From: Henricia sp. BOLD:AAB3569
Lineage: Eukaryota; Echinodermata; Asteroidea; Spinulosida; Echinasteridae
NCBI GenBank assembly: GCA_037783545.1
Contig: JBBELK010000369.1
Span: forward strand, 434,001 to 498,000
Length of the DNA stretch: 64,000 nucleotides
Direction of reading: 5' to 3'
Shown here: positions 1 through 9,779 of the stretch, piece after piece
Layout of the letters: each line of letters begins with the position of its first letter
Position numbering within the stretch: position 1 is the first letter of the stretch
Notes under the pieces: generated by a model
The model's database searches: none
What the model saw: only the letters and a program-made list of their open reading frames with translations
Told to the model about the DNA's origin: nothing
Program-made: the position numbers and the translations under genes

Positions 1-193
1 CTACTTTATCAAAATACTTTCCTATGCTGGTGATGCTTTGGAGAATTGCATCGGTTAGTGATTGAAATAATCAGAGGCTTGGTTAACAAAAACAAACCTA
101 GCCGGAATAACTGGTAACAATCTTGAATGTGTAATCCATTTCAGCTGGGGTTTCCATTTTAAAACCTTGTTTTCTTCTTTATCAACATAACAG

Positions 194-322
194 GAACCTG
201 AGCACTATTTGCCCGACGTAGACACTGCCAAATTTGGGTCTCTCAACGTAAACATGATTGAACAGAGTAAAGGACAAATCTTCCACTCTCGGACACTGGA
301 AGTCTGGAAAAAAGGAGAAGAG
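194..322 (+). CDS. RPTP gene 1 exon (D2 beta-sheet region)
   Basis: Acceptor ACAG before 194, donor GAG|GTGAAC at 323. It gives 43 codons in phase 0 at both ends, beginning EPEHYLPDVD and containing GQIFHSRTLEVW. It matches the position of the 132-nt exon 56447-56578 of gene 2, one codon shorter. Confidence 0.8.
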
Positions 323-2887
323 GTGAACACCCAGAATATTGGCATTATTAAAAGGAGCTTGTTCAGATCTGTACAGAAAATATAACAATCATATAAAATG
401 CCTTCCCAAAATACTATCCATGGGAAGAAAACAGGAAATTTGCAATCTCCAATTTGGATGTGGAAGCAAAAAGGTTGGTGTAATCACTGCACTGCGTTAT
501 GGAACAGATAAATTAGTTTACAAAACATTGGTGGTTTTTTAATGATATCCTTAAAAATATACGGATTGAGAGCATGACATTTCAGAATGGTAATGAGAAA
601 AATATGATTATGACATCAAAATCTCAACAACCATCGGGAATAAAAATGTTATGATTCTCAAATTTGAGGATTTTTCTGTAGATTTTTTGAGACACCCTAT
701 ATAATCTAGATTTTTTACCCGTCATTTTCAGGAAAAGACCCTCACACTGCAACACTTCCAGCTCCAGGGGTGGGCAAGCAATGACGACAAGCCGACATCT
801 CCACTGAGTATCTTAGAGTTACTCGATGCTGTACAGAGCTGGCAACGAGAATGCCAGTCCACTGGGCCAGTTATTGTTCAGTGTCTGTGAGTTCATATAG
901 ACCCTGTCAAATAGCTGCCATCTTGTAGGGCAACGTTTTGGGCCAATTTCATGGTGCTGCTTAAGCACCAGCCATAAATGTGTGCTTACTGTAGCAGAAA
1001 AGTTGGGCTAAAGTTGAGGGGATTTCATGGCCACGGTGTGCTTAAAGGGCCCCTTATTGGGATTTTTATCAATGAAATCTATGCTATAAAACCAATATAC
1101 TCGGTTACATTCATAAAAATCCTATTTGGAGCTTGTTTTGGGGGTTAAAACAAAGGTTTTTAATTTTTATGCTAATGCGAATATGCATATTCATGACCAA
1201 GGTCATGATGTCACAAGAGGCAAACACAGGAAAATCACATTCAACTGTGCACAAAAGATTCCAGCTTTTTTCTCAAACGTCCTGGAACTTTTGTAATCCA
1301 TGGCTGTTTGAGTTTGTTCTACATGTTTCCTGTTTTAAGCCATGACAAAACTGGGGGAGAAAAGTGCAGCAATTTGCCACAAGTCCAACTTGAAGTCTTA
1401 TATTTTTTCTTAACTTTCCCTTCTGTCTTCCTTACGTTATGCCCTCCAAACAGTGCCCTCTGTCTATGGTTTATTGCAATGAAATCTTCAAAGTTGAAAA
1501 AGGCTACCTTTTATTGATTTTACATCCAAACGAACAATAGCATGTCTTACTGAACAAGTAATCCACCATATGAAGCAAAGATTAGGCAAAAGGTTTTTTA
1601 GCATGTCATAGGCCCTTTAAAGGGCCTGTGACATGCTGTGACATCCAGATTTCATTGATAAAAATCCTAAATAAGGGCCCCTTTAAGCATGCACGTGCTT
1701 GGAAACGGGCATTGTTGCGTCACTAGTGTTTAGCATATTTTGTCCCTGAAGCTAGTAAACCCTTAGCAGTGCTTAAGGTTACGGTCTCCATGAAATAGCC
1801 GGAGCCTCTGAACAGCGCAATGAAATTGATCTCTGATCAACAATGCTCAACTATGCTTGTCCTCAAGGAACAAATAAACTGCCCTACAAGATGGCAGCTA
1901 TTCGATACGGTCTATACAGCAAGTCTAAACCCATACACAGGATTTGCATTGTCCCAGTATTTTAATCAATTATTTTATTATTATTTTTTTCTTTTTTTCT
2001 TCTGGTATTCATACCAAGGATTCCTCTAAAGTGCCAAATTGCACTGTCACTCGCAAGCGTGAGGAAACCCATGAAGAATTAGGAATTAAAAATGGCTAGA
2101 GACACCGGGGAATCCCCTTGCTCTTCACGAAAGAATGCTCTGTGATATTTAAAGTGCGTTACCGTTACCTTACACACTGGACCAATGGCTTTACATCCCT
2201 TCCGAAGGATGGAGCAAGTGTGATTGAGTGCCTTGACCAAGGGCACGGGTACCGCAGCTGTGGGGGAGGTTCGAACCCGCAACCCCAAGTTTTCTAATCA
2301 AGAATTGATATTTTAAAAAATATTTCTTTCTTTGAAGTACATTTTTTAAATTTGTTATTTTGCTTCTTAGAAATGGAATCGGTCGTAGTGGAGTCTTCTG
2401 TACCGTCTCAACCATTGTGGAGAAAATGTCAACAGAGGACATTGTAGATGTGTTTCAAGCCGTTAAGAGGATTCGCATGAACAGGACACAGATGATTGAG
2501 TCGATGGTAATTAGAGTTTTTAATTTTCCTCCAAAACAAAATTAATTTCAAAATGCAGTTGAACTGTCCGTACAACATTCTACTTATAACAAGTAAAAAG
2601 GTTGTTAGAGTAAAATTTTAGTTGGTTTAACCCTGATGAATTAAGGTTTGGCTTTGCTGCACAAACAATGACATAACTTCCAATTGACTGTTTTCCTATC
2701 AGGGTCCAGGGAAACCTATATTTTTTTAAAGGAAACACAGAATAAGGTTTTAAATTTGCATCATCAATTCTCTTGTATTATAGAATTTTATCTTCTTTTA
2801 TTTCCATTTTAGGAACAATACCTTCTGTGTTACGAGGTCATTGCCCAACATATTCAGCGTTTTCGACATTACGACAACCTGCTGTAG
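194..2887 (+). CDS. Receptor-type tyrosine phosphatase gene 1, 3' part (PTP domain D2), four exons
   Basis: Four exons (194-322, 732-886, 2371-2506, 2813-2887) join in frame and end in TAG. They encode about 139 residues of a membrane-distal PTP domain: a beta-sheet region, the region of the WPD loop, the signature loop CLNGIGRSG (C-x5-R present), the following helix with VDVFQAVKRIR, and the terminal helix EQYLLCYEV. The WPD motif is replaced by GWASND, and the usual HCSAG is QCLNG. Family knowledge says such D2 domains are usually catalytically weak or dead and act in regulation and docking; inactivity here is inferred. The CLNG-GRSG loop is like that of kappa/mu-type (R2B) receptors. Exon lengths 136 and 75 equal those of the last two exons of gene 2. 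The 5' part lies outside the window. Confidence in the PTP call is very high; the subfamily is less certain. Confidence 0.9.
323..731 (+). repeat. MITE family N copy inside gene 1 intron
   Basis: About 385-660 holds a repeat (CTATCCATGGGAAGAAAACA, then AAATTAGTTTACAAAACA) that recurs at 24219-24525, at 52840-53115 on the minus strand, and at 58020-58362. More divergent copies occur near 17330-17455 and 51465-51828. The fullest copy (24219-24525) begins TTAAAGGAGCG and ends CGATCCTTTAA, so it has short terminal inverted repeats at TTAA. No coding capacity. Confidence 0.6.
732..886 (+). CDS. RPTP gene 1 exon (WPD-loop region to catalytic Cys)
   Basis: Acceptor TTTTCAG, donor CT|GTGAGT; 155 nt, ending in phase 2. 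It reads TLTLQHFQLQGW then ASNDDKP where WPD would be, and ends GPVIVQC. Reading past the donor meets a stop (TGA) at once, which supports the splice site. Loss of the general-acid Asp is seen directly. Confidence 0.88.
896..1917 (+). mobile_element. Foldback element K, with element J nested inside, in gene 1 intron
   Basis: The ends are inverted repeats: TATAGACC, then AATAGCTGCCATCTTGTAGG at the left, and the reverse complement CCTACAAGATGGCAGCTATT ending near 1917. A short copy of the same family is at 62211-62364. The interior contains element J (1042-1686), so this looks like a nested insertion. No protein domain is seen. Confidence 0.65.
1042..1686 (+). mobile_element. Foldback/MITE J, copy 1
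   Basis: It begins TTAAAGGGCCCCTTATTGG and ends with the reverse complement AATAAGGGCCCCTTTAA. The same sequence occurs in reverse at 9235-9693. Small open frames in it recur in both copies and are part of the repeat, not genes. Confidence 0.65.
1975..2305 (-). mobile_element. tRNA-derived SINE (family S1), minus strand
   Basis: Read on the minus strand it has a GGTTCGAACC B box near 2270, then a core in which AAGGGATGTAAAGCCAT is recognisable, and an (ATT)-rich tail near 1975. Other copies are at 3014-3280, 7845-8050, 22718-23086, 40604-40800 and 49178-49460. From memory the core resembles the widespread metazoan Nin-DC type of SINE; this is not verified. Confidence 0.7.
2371..2506 (+). CDS. 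RPTP gene 1 exon (PTP signature loop, helix alpha-4/5)
   Basis: Acceptor CTTCTTAG, donor ATG|GTAATT; 136 nt. The split codon CT|A restores Leu, giving CLNGIGRSGVFC across the junction. It continues STEDIVDVFQAVKRIRMNR, the typical helix after the signature loop. Confidence 0.92.
2813..2887 (+). CDS. RPTP gene 1 last coding exon
   Basis: Acceptor CCATTTTAG, stop TAG at 2885-2887; 75 nt. It encodes EQYLLCYEVIAQHI and a short tail, the usual end of a D2 domain. It has the same length as the last coding exon of gene 2. Confidence 0.9.
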   Translation, partial: EQYLLCYEVIAQHIQRFRHYDNLL

Positions 2888-3339
2888 TCGTGTCTTAATA
2901 GTCGAGGTTTATCCCAAGATTATTCCAGGTTTATCCCAAAATAATTTCAGGTTTATCCCAAGATATTCCAATATTGTCCCCAGATTGTCCCACGATTGTC
3001 CCCAGATTGTCCCATGGTACTTGTGCCCTTGAGCAAGGCACTCAACCACATTTGCTACATCCTTCAGAGTGGGATGTAAAGCCTTAGGTCTAGTGCATTG
3101 TGTAATTTACTTGAAAGATCCCATAGTATTGTTTAAAAAGAGAATTAAGGGTCCTTCCCCCGGTGTTTCTGGCTTGGCTAAGGAAGGCGCCACTCGTCTA
3201 TGTATCTCGATGTTTAGGCGTGTATGTAAAATGTTGTCTCTCGTAAGAGCGCTACATGTATATAAATGCTGCAATTTTTATTTTTTATTAACATCACTTA
3301 AACGGCTACACGTACATTTATAAATAGTCTGGTACTCCT

Positions 3340-3635
3340 TTGTAAATCATTATCTTTAAAAATGGAAATTGGTCTATTTGAATTTGAAATTTGTTCTTTA
3401 AATATGCAAATTTGTATCTTTGAATTTGCAAATCGATCTATTTGAACATGCAAATTGTCTTTTTTTAAATATACAAATTGCCATTTTTGAATATGCAAAT
3501 TCCCGTTTGAATATGCAATTTGTCTGTTTTAATATGCAAATCAAATAGACCAATCAATTAAGCCCCACCCACAGAGCAGCACATATGCACAATCATTTAA
3601 TTGTGATTGGTCGGTGTAATCTACGGGGGCGGAGC
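3340..3635 (+). promoter_or_regulatory. Octamer (ATGCAAAT) array followed by CCAAT and GC boxes
   Basis: Perfect ATGCAAAT copies lie at 3404, 3448, 3493 and 3534, spaced 41-45 bp, within a degenerate AT repeat. They are followed by CCAAT (about 3550), ATTGG (about 3606) and GGGGGCGGAG (about 3625). Octamers bind POU factors in animals. That this stretch acts as a promoter or enhancer is inference; a simple diverged repeat is the alternative. Confidence 0.3.
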
Positions 3636-3697
3636 ATAAACGTTTCTGGATCAGTCTGCAGTGTTGCACAAATTATTGACTGTGGTTTCATTTAAAG

Positions 3698-3999
3698 GCC
3701 TATTAATTGTATCATTTGCAATGACCAAATTTTGTTTTTCTTGAGTATTACTCAAAGTGTTGATAGCAATGGTAACAAACACCACATGTATTTATTTCGT
3801 CCAAAATTGTATTTCATGCTGGACATTTACAACCGAAGGTGGTTTTCTAAAAAAGTCCTGTTACCATTCGCTAAATCCATATATAGGTTTTTAGAATTTA
3901 TTTAGGTTAGTTTACCAATTTTCTTCCTTAGATATGTTACACTCTTAATCCACGAATCTGTAAAACGTTTTATCTTGCAAATGATACATAGGGCCTTTA
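3698..3999. mobile_element. MITE family M, full-length copy
   Basis: Terminal inverted repeats: TTTAAAGGCCTATTA with TATCATTTGCAATGA at the left and TGCAAATGATACATAGGGCC with TTTAAA at the right. Other copies or fragments: 14838-15000, 23243-23760, 37363-37686, 38300-38432, 40805-40945, 47192-47243, 54544-54605, 63547-63673. Confidence 0.7.
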
Positions 4000-4776
4000 A
4001 ATTTATCTATGAAATGTATTATATACATGTATAATACAACATATAATGCCAATTTTTTTGTAAACAAGCGAGGTAAAACTGCACGCGTTTGCCACAATTC
4101 TTGCAATATCTTGTTAGTACAGGCCTAATGAACCCGAGCATTTTACGGGCATTTAAGCGCATTTTGTCTAGATGCAGTTAGCTTACTCCATGCGCTTAGC
4201 AGAACCACGTAATTGTAAAATAAAGCAAAAACAGTATTTTTGCAAACGTTCGAAAACGATGTGTATTAAGTACAACTTCTTACAGATTTAAATGTTACTT
4301 TATTTAGAACAATATTCTAAGAATTTAGCGACGTGCGAAATTGCAATTATGTACAGTATTTTTTTCTTATTTCTAAAATTAATGCATATTTTCTTAAAAT
4401 AAGTGCAAAATGAGTGCTCAAAAGTAATTAAAAAGACGGTCTTTTGGCGGATTTACAAGACGGTCAAAAATGTTATTTTTCTGCAATAGAATGCCGAGGT
4501 GTGACGTCAGTTGTGATAATTGGGTCTAAACATTCGTTGGTAATCTGAAACTCCCATTGATGAAGCGCAGAGAAACAGTTCACTGATTTTAGTGTAGGCC
4601 CAGTAACATTGTGGTAAAACACAACGGGTGACGTTTTCACTTTAGTAGTCTATGGCAATAGCGAACGCCTGGCAAAAATAGCATAAAGCGAATACATAGT
4701 GCTGAGAATTACCTATATTTTAAATTACAATGCATGCATTCAAAGCCAAATACTTTTAAACGAATAGACACTTATA

Positions 4777-5048
4777 GTGCGAACTAACACCCATTTTATA
4801 CTGGCGCACTAGAGTCGCGCCGAACCAAATTATCCCAGAAATTTGATTTAAATTCGACGTATAAAACAATTTGGAGCGACTTTGTTCGCCAGAAGTCGAA
4901 AAATCTACTGTTCCGGTCGGTCAGAACGACTTGGTTTCATCTTTAGTGTGCGCACGGCTCGCATTAAGAACGCCTGTCTGAAACCAAATTTTAATCGGAG
5001 CGACTCCTGTCGCTCTGGTGCGCTATAGTATGAAACGGTCGTAAGTGT
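4777..5048. mobile_element. Possible MITE with imperfect inverted ends
   Basis: The left end contains TTTATACTGGCGCAC and the right end GTGCGCTATAGTATGAAAC, which are roughly inverted copies; AGAGTCGC and GCGACTCC motifs repeat inside. It may form part of the lectin 3' region. Confidence 0.35.
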
Positions 5049-5156
5049 TTTTTTCTTCATATCTGCTCTACCCTTGTACGCGAATGCAAACCATGCCCTG
5101 GAATTAAGTTCCGTTGAATCGTTCTTCCTGTCCCAAGATCGCGGCGATTGTCCAAA

Positions 5157-5714
5157 TCAAGCTTTCATTTGAAACCTGCCCTCATCATTGGCAACGAGGC
5201 AGCGGACAGCCGGTGATTTCTGCTCTTGAAGGGTTTCACAGACAGCAAAATAATGATCAGCGCAAGGTCTGTCGGCCCATTTACCCGAATTAGACGTTGT
5301 CATCCTGGCACATGCATCAATGCTTGTACCTTCGTTCGGTTCGTCTGCAGACCGCCAGGAGGTATACTCGGTCACTCCCCCGTCGGGCTCGGTGCAAGAC
5401 CAAGTATTCACATCACCATCTTCGCTTCCTTTTCGGATACATCCGATCCAGAGATCCACAGATGGTTTTGTTTTCTCCACAAGCTCCCAGATCGCATTTT
5501 GCTCGGTCTGCGAGCTGGGGACCGCTAAGCCACCACCGAGCTTGCGACAGGCCCGGGCCGCCTCGTACCAACTCACGGTATTATCCGCCAATACACGGTA
5601 GCAAGACTCGCCGGCCGACTCCCACGAAAACGGGCAAGTTCCCGCTAGACACGTGGAATTTGCAATCAACTCGATTATAGTCAACCAAAAGACCAATATT
5701 TCGTATCGTGCCAT
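5157..5714 (-). CDS. Secreted C-type lectin (single CTLD), intronless
   Basis: The frame encodes 185 residues from ATG at 5714. A hydrophobic signal peptide (about residues 1-25) is followed by one C-type lectin domain: CPFSW (C27), C38, WYEAARAC (C56), LWIGC (C92), C107, EPN (125-127), C135, GKWADRPC (C151) and FAVCE (C159). EPN is the motif linked to mannose-type calcium-dependent sugar binding. The second calcium motif, usually WND, is WAD here, so sugar binding is plausible but not certain. A tail of about 25 residues with one extra Cys follows. GC content is higher than in the flanks, and no introns are needed. It lies between two receptor phosphatase genes on the opposite strand. It is probably an extracellular recognition or immune lectin (inference). 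A retained first exon with undetected downstream exons is the alternative. Confidence 0.85.
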   Translation of the reverse strand: MARYEILVFWLTIIELIANSTCLAGTCPFSWESAGESCYRVLADNTVSWYEAARACRKLGGGLAVPSSQTEQNAIWELVEKTKPSVDLWIGCIRKGSEDGDVNTWSCTEPDGGVTEYTSWRSADEPNEGTSIDACARMTTSNSGKWADRPCADHYFAVCETLQEQKSPAVRCLVANDEGRFQMKA

Positions 5715-5782
5715 TTTGAGTCGAGTGTATGTTTCAAGAATGGATGTTCAAGCAAAAAAGTTCTTGGTTTTATGTCTTTCGA

Positions 5783-5789
5783 TTTATAA
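5783..5789 (-). promoter_or_regulatory. Possible TATA box of the lectin gene
   Basis: TATAAAT reads on the minus strand about 70 bases upstream of the lectin ATG, a distance that fits a short 5' UTR. Based on position only. Confidence 0.3.
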
Positions 5790-6589
5790 TTAAGGCACCG
5801 ACAATGATGAACCACAGTAGCCTTAATTGCTCGTTTAATGGCTTCGCTTTGTTGTAATTACACCCTCATTCTACCGCCTTTTGTTTTAACGAGAAACAAT
5901 AATTACAACGTATCGTCGGGAAGGGCAAAACAAACCTTAATATTGGTATCGGTATAATTAATGGATCGGGATGGCCTTTAACTTACAACTGACTGTAATT
6001 ACGTAGCCTACGTTTCGGATCATTTGTCATATTGTTGATCACTTTAATAGGCCTAAGTGGACACAGCAATTTGGTGGCCTTTTCGGTGGTTTTCTACAGA
6101 CTAATTATTCAGTTTATACATGTATAATATATAATATTTACATCGGGAAGCCTCCAGAGGATGCAAAACGAATGCCGCGGGACTGTAGGTCAAAGATTGT
6201 TGCCAGGCGGGACTTTAAAAAGAAACGAGGAACGGTGGAGTCGGCGCCACGCGAAATTAATTGTCCTAAAAGTAATGTTAAAATACATGTAAACCCATGT
6301 TCCTCATATTTTTGTCATAAATGTGTGCATTATTTTCGCACTCACGTCGCAATTCCATAGGCCTAATGTTTTACTGCTTGCAACTTCCGCACGGTTACCG
6401 GCCAGGTGACGTCATTACACCGAGCCTTTCGAGTTCCCACCACAGACATAAATAACCTAATCATGCACGTGGTGGCAAATCGAACGCTGCAATCCAAGTT
6501 GGTGTTACACGTGCAAGCTAAACGAGCGCAATTATATCACTAAAATAAACCCTTTTTTTTCGTGTATGGCATGCTCGTCGCTGTGCTGA

Positions 6590-6700
6590 GTATATACTTC
6601 TTTTGACATACAAAACATAGTATACACTTGACCAGACTAAAATGTTGGTGCTATGTGGTGCACGCGGCAGGTGTGAAGTACAGAATCAATACCCAGCGCG
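6590..6700 (+). repeat. Repeat P (copies in introns of gene 2)
   Basis: The segment with CACTTGACCAGACT and GCTATGTGGTGCACG recurs at 39222-39347 and 57553-57680. Class unknown. Confidence 0.5.
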
Positions 6701-7330
6701 TTCACTGTAGGAAAAATGGCATACAGCAACCAGACGTGAGTCAATAGCGTGCACCACGTAGCAGCGTGGTTTATAGTAATTAAAATGGTAAAACACAAAT
6801 CCCCTCTCCTTTAAATAGATAATGTATAACAGCTAATTTGACAGCAAATGAGGCTTTGCTAATTACATTTTCTGTGTACATAAACAAATTAATGAAGGTC
6901 AACGTCATTTCGACCGTCAGCACACTCGGGCTGGGGGTGAAAATGCAGAAGGCAGTAGTTCCCTCAGAAAATTGTTAAAGCGTTGACTTGTGGTAAAATA
7001 TATTCGAGATGACATATATACGTTGTCTGTTCACTTTCGCCATCCAATACTGTGATACTGCCATGATACAAACAGAGGATTTCTGGAGTTTTCATTTCGT
7101 TCATTGTATTTTATCAGTTTCATTGTCTATAAGTATCAATAATGTCTGAGAGCTCAGAAATCAATATTCTCTAAGAATATTGTTGGAAGCTCTGAATGTG
7201 AAAGGGTAGTGGCTGATTGCTAAAGAGTAGTGGCCATTTGCCAAAGGGTAGTGGCACCACTGCTCTATAACGCTTTTGGGGAACCCTGGCAAAGGTATAG
7301 CCAAGAAACAAAAGACATCGTATCATCATT

Positions 7331-7822
7331 ACTAAAAGATAGTATAAATAATTGGTAAACTGTTACAAATAGTTTTATCCCCCTGTGTGATTGAAGATAT
7401 GCATGATTAAAACCAACCTGAGCAAAAACCAGCTCCGTACTTCGTCTAACTTTTGAGAAAACAGTCAAAAAAGGATTTGCAGTCATTTCGCCCCAAACCC
7501 ACTTCGCCCTGAACCATTTCGCCCTGAACCACGGCCTGTGCACGAAGTGGTTTTGGGGCGAAGTAGCATTTGGGCGATGTCGTGTTTGGACGAAGTAATT
7601 TGGGACGAAATGGCACTCGGGCGAAGTGGTTTTGGGGCGAAGTGAATTTACGTCTCGCGAGACGAAGAATAATTGTTTTGCTAATTTTTCAAAGACTTAC
7701 ACTTCAGACAAAACCATTTCAGGGGAAGTTTTCTGCCGTCATCATGTTTATATCGTGTAAGTTAGGCGTAAATCTGTGAACATTTCCGATTCTTCGAGAT
7801 AACAATCATGTATACTGCCTTT
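7331..7822. mobile_element. MITE family A, copy 1 (degenerate)
   Basis: It carries the family's internal runs of TTCGCCC and GGGCGAAGTGG in inverted orientation. The ends (ATTGGTAAAC at the left, ACAATCATGTATACTGCC at the right) are worn compared with the copies at 14419-14839 and 59886-60272. Confidence 0.6.
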
Positions 7823-7844
7823 GATTCTTTCTGGTACTTAAACA

Positions 7845-8050
7845 TTCCTAAAAAGTGCCCATTTAATTGCACTGTCGCTCGCAAGCGTGAGGAAACCTAA
7901 GAGGAGAATTAGAAACGGCCAGCCTGAGAGACACCAGGGAATCCCCTTTCTCTTCACGAAGAAATGCTCTGGACCTTTAAAAGGCGTTACCTATACACAC
8001 TGCACCAACGACTTTACATCCCTTCCGAAGGATGGAGCAGGTGTGTTTAA
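7845..8050 (-). mobile_element. SINE S1 fragment, minus strand
   Basis: It shares GCACTGTCGCTCGCAAGCGT and CATCCCTTCCGAAGGATGG with the other S1 copies. The tRNA-like head is missing. Confidence 0.6.
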
Positions 8051-9157
8051 CAAGTGCAACTCTTACATTATTATTATGGTTTGGACTTCGACAGAAGCGT
8101 ATTATATGTGGTATATTAAATTCGGTCACCAGTGCGCGTCTATCCCCCTCGGGTCTATAATATTATGAGTGAAAATGTATTCACGTCGAGTTTCTTTCTC
8201 AGTATCTGACGCGCGTCTAGTTCAAGCTGAGAGGTGTGTTCGATTAGCTTCCTCGAGTCACTCCTGGCCTGGAGATGATCGTGCAAGGTACGATCGTATG
8301 TTGAATATGTGGATTGGAGACCAGTCTACCCCTGTACGCCCTCTAGTGTTTAGATATGGAAATGCGACAAGGAAATGCGTGCAGTAAAAGAACTAAAACT
8401 TTACTTCCGGAACTTGAGCGACACAAAAAATGATGTTTTTTAACATTTAGGTCTAAATATGTTCCACCAGTCCAAGTACAGAACATCTGGTGAATTGTGA
8501 GCGACATTATTTCGTAAACTTATGCTTGATCTTACTTTTTTCTTTGCCATATAGTATACTGAAACACTTAGAGCTGTACTGACTTGGTCGGACATTGTCG
8601 GAGGCGGAGCTGAAAAAGCCAGCGCAGTGCAGTTGAAAGGTAGGCCAACGTGACGTCCTTACGTCGTTCGGTTAAATAAGTCTGTAACTTTCTGAAAAAC
8701 GAGTCATGCTATAATGTTTGAGATGGGCCTACTTCCAGATACTGAAAGTATCGGCTGTTATTTTATAATGAAATTGATGTTATTAAAGCCGATACTTTCA
8801 GTAAAACTATTTTTTTCCTATCAAAAACGTGGCTCTAAACGAACGGGATCTCTAACCAAGTCATTTTACCAGGTTAGGGACAGCGGCTCGTTCTAGGCAC
8901 GGTAGCTTAAATGAGCTACCGTCGCTGAAATAATATACAACAGCGCCCTCTATTGTTTGTCAGTTTACTAAAGTTGCCACTTTTACATGTTTGGTAAGAT
9001 CTTCGCTTCAAAATAAATAGAGTAGATTTTGTACAGAGAATATGGAGCCAATATGTTAGTCAAAATCAAACTTTGCACTGGTTGGCTCGTGATCCTGCCC
9101 TCTTGTGGTTATTCCATCGTAATGTGGCGTGACGTCATGTACAAATTCTGGAAAGAA

Positions 9158-9779
9158 TTCCGTTTACTGGTCGCCATTTAGGCCTTTTTTCAAATCTCGA
9201 TTTGGGCTCAGGCTCTGGCTCCAGGTCCATGTGGTTTAAAGATAGCCTTTTTTAACTTTGAAGATTTCATTGCAATAAACCACAGACAGAGGGCGCTGTT
9301 TGGAGTGCATCACGTAAGGAAGACAGAAGAGAAAGTTAGGAAAAAACATAAGACTTAAAGTTGGACTGCAGTTCTACCCCCATTTTCGTCAAGGCTTACA
9401 ACAGGAAACATGTAGAACAACCTCAAACACTCGTGGATAACAAAAGTTCCAGGAAGTTTTACAAAAAAGTGATATCTTTTGTGCACAGTTGAATGTGATT
9501 TTCCTGTGTTTGCCTCTTGTGACATCGTGACCTTGGTCATGAATATGCATATTTGCATTAGCATAAAAACTAAAAACCTTTGTTTTAACTCCCCAAACAA
9601 GCTCCAAATGGGATTGTTATGAATGTAACTGAGTATAATGGATTTATAGCATAGATTTCATTGATAAAAATCCCAAATAAGGGGCCCTTTAAACAATTTA
9701 CTTGAAAATATTTAACTTTTTCTGCCCTGTTCCATAGATTTAACACTCTGCGTCTTAGTGGCGACCAGTGAATGGAATT
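9158..9779. mobile_element. Foldback element holding MITE J copy 2
   Basis: Outer inverted ends: AATTCCGTTTACTGGTCGCC at the left and GGCGACCAGTGAATGGAATT at the right. Inside, 9235-9693 is the reverse complement of element J at 1042-1686. This is a nested insertion. Confidence 0.6.

Larger units (their letters stand above)
2888..5156. other. Intergenic: gene 1 3' flank
   Basis: 2905-3020 is a degenerate tandem repeat (TTTATCCCAAGAT, then GATTGTCCC units), probably in the 3' UTR or just beyond. A SINE S1 fragment (3014-3280), an octamer-rich tract (3340-3545), MITE M (3698-3999) and a possible MITE at 4777-5048 follow. The rest (4000-4770) is AT-rich with no gene that I can see. Confidence 0.6.

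Noticed and set aside
1133..1517. Frames resembling each other at 1133-1345 and 9355-9607
   Set aside because: Both lie in element J; the likeness is that of repeat copies.
5226..5680. Three plus-strand frames opposite the lectin
   Set aside because: Shadows of the C-type lectin on the minus strand; no domain of their own.
8169..8387. 72-codon plus-strand frame with a short Arg-rich peptide
   Set aside because: No recognised domain, no clear splice context, and next to a SINE fragment.
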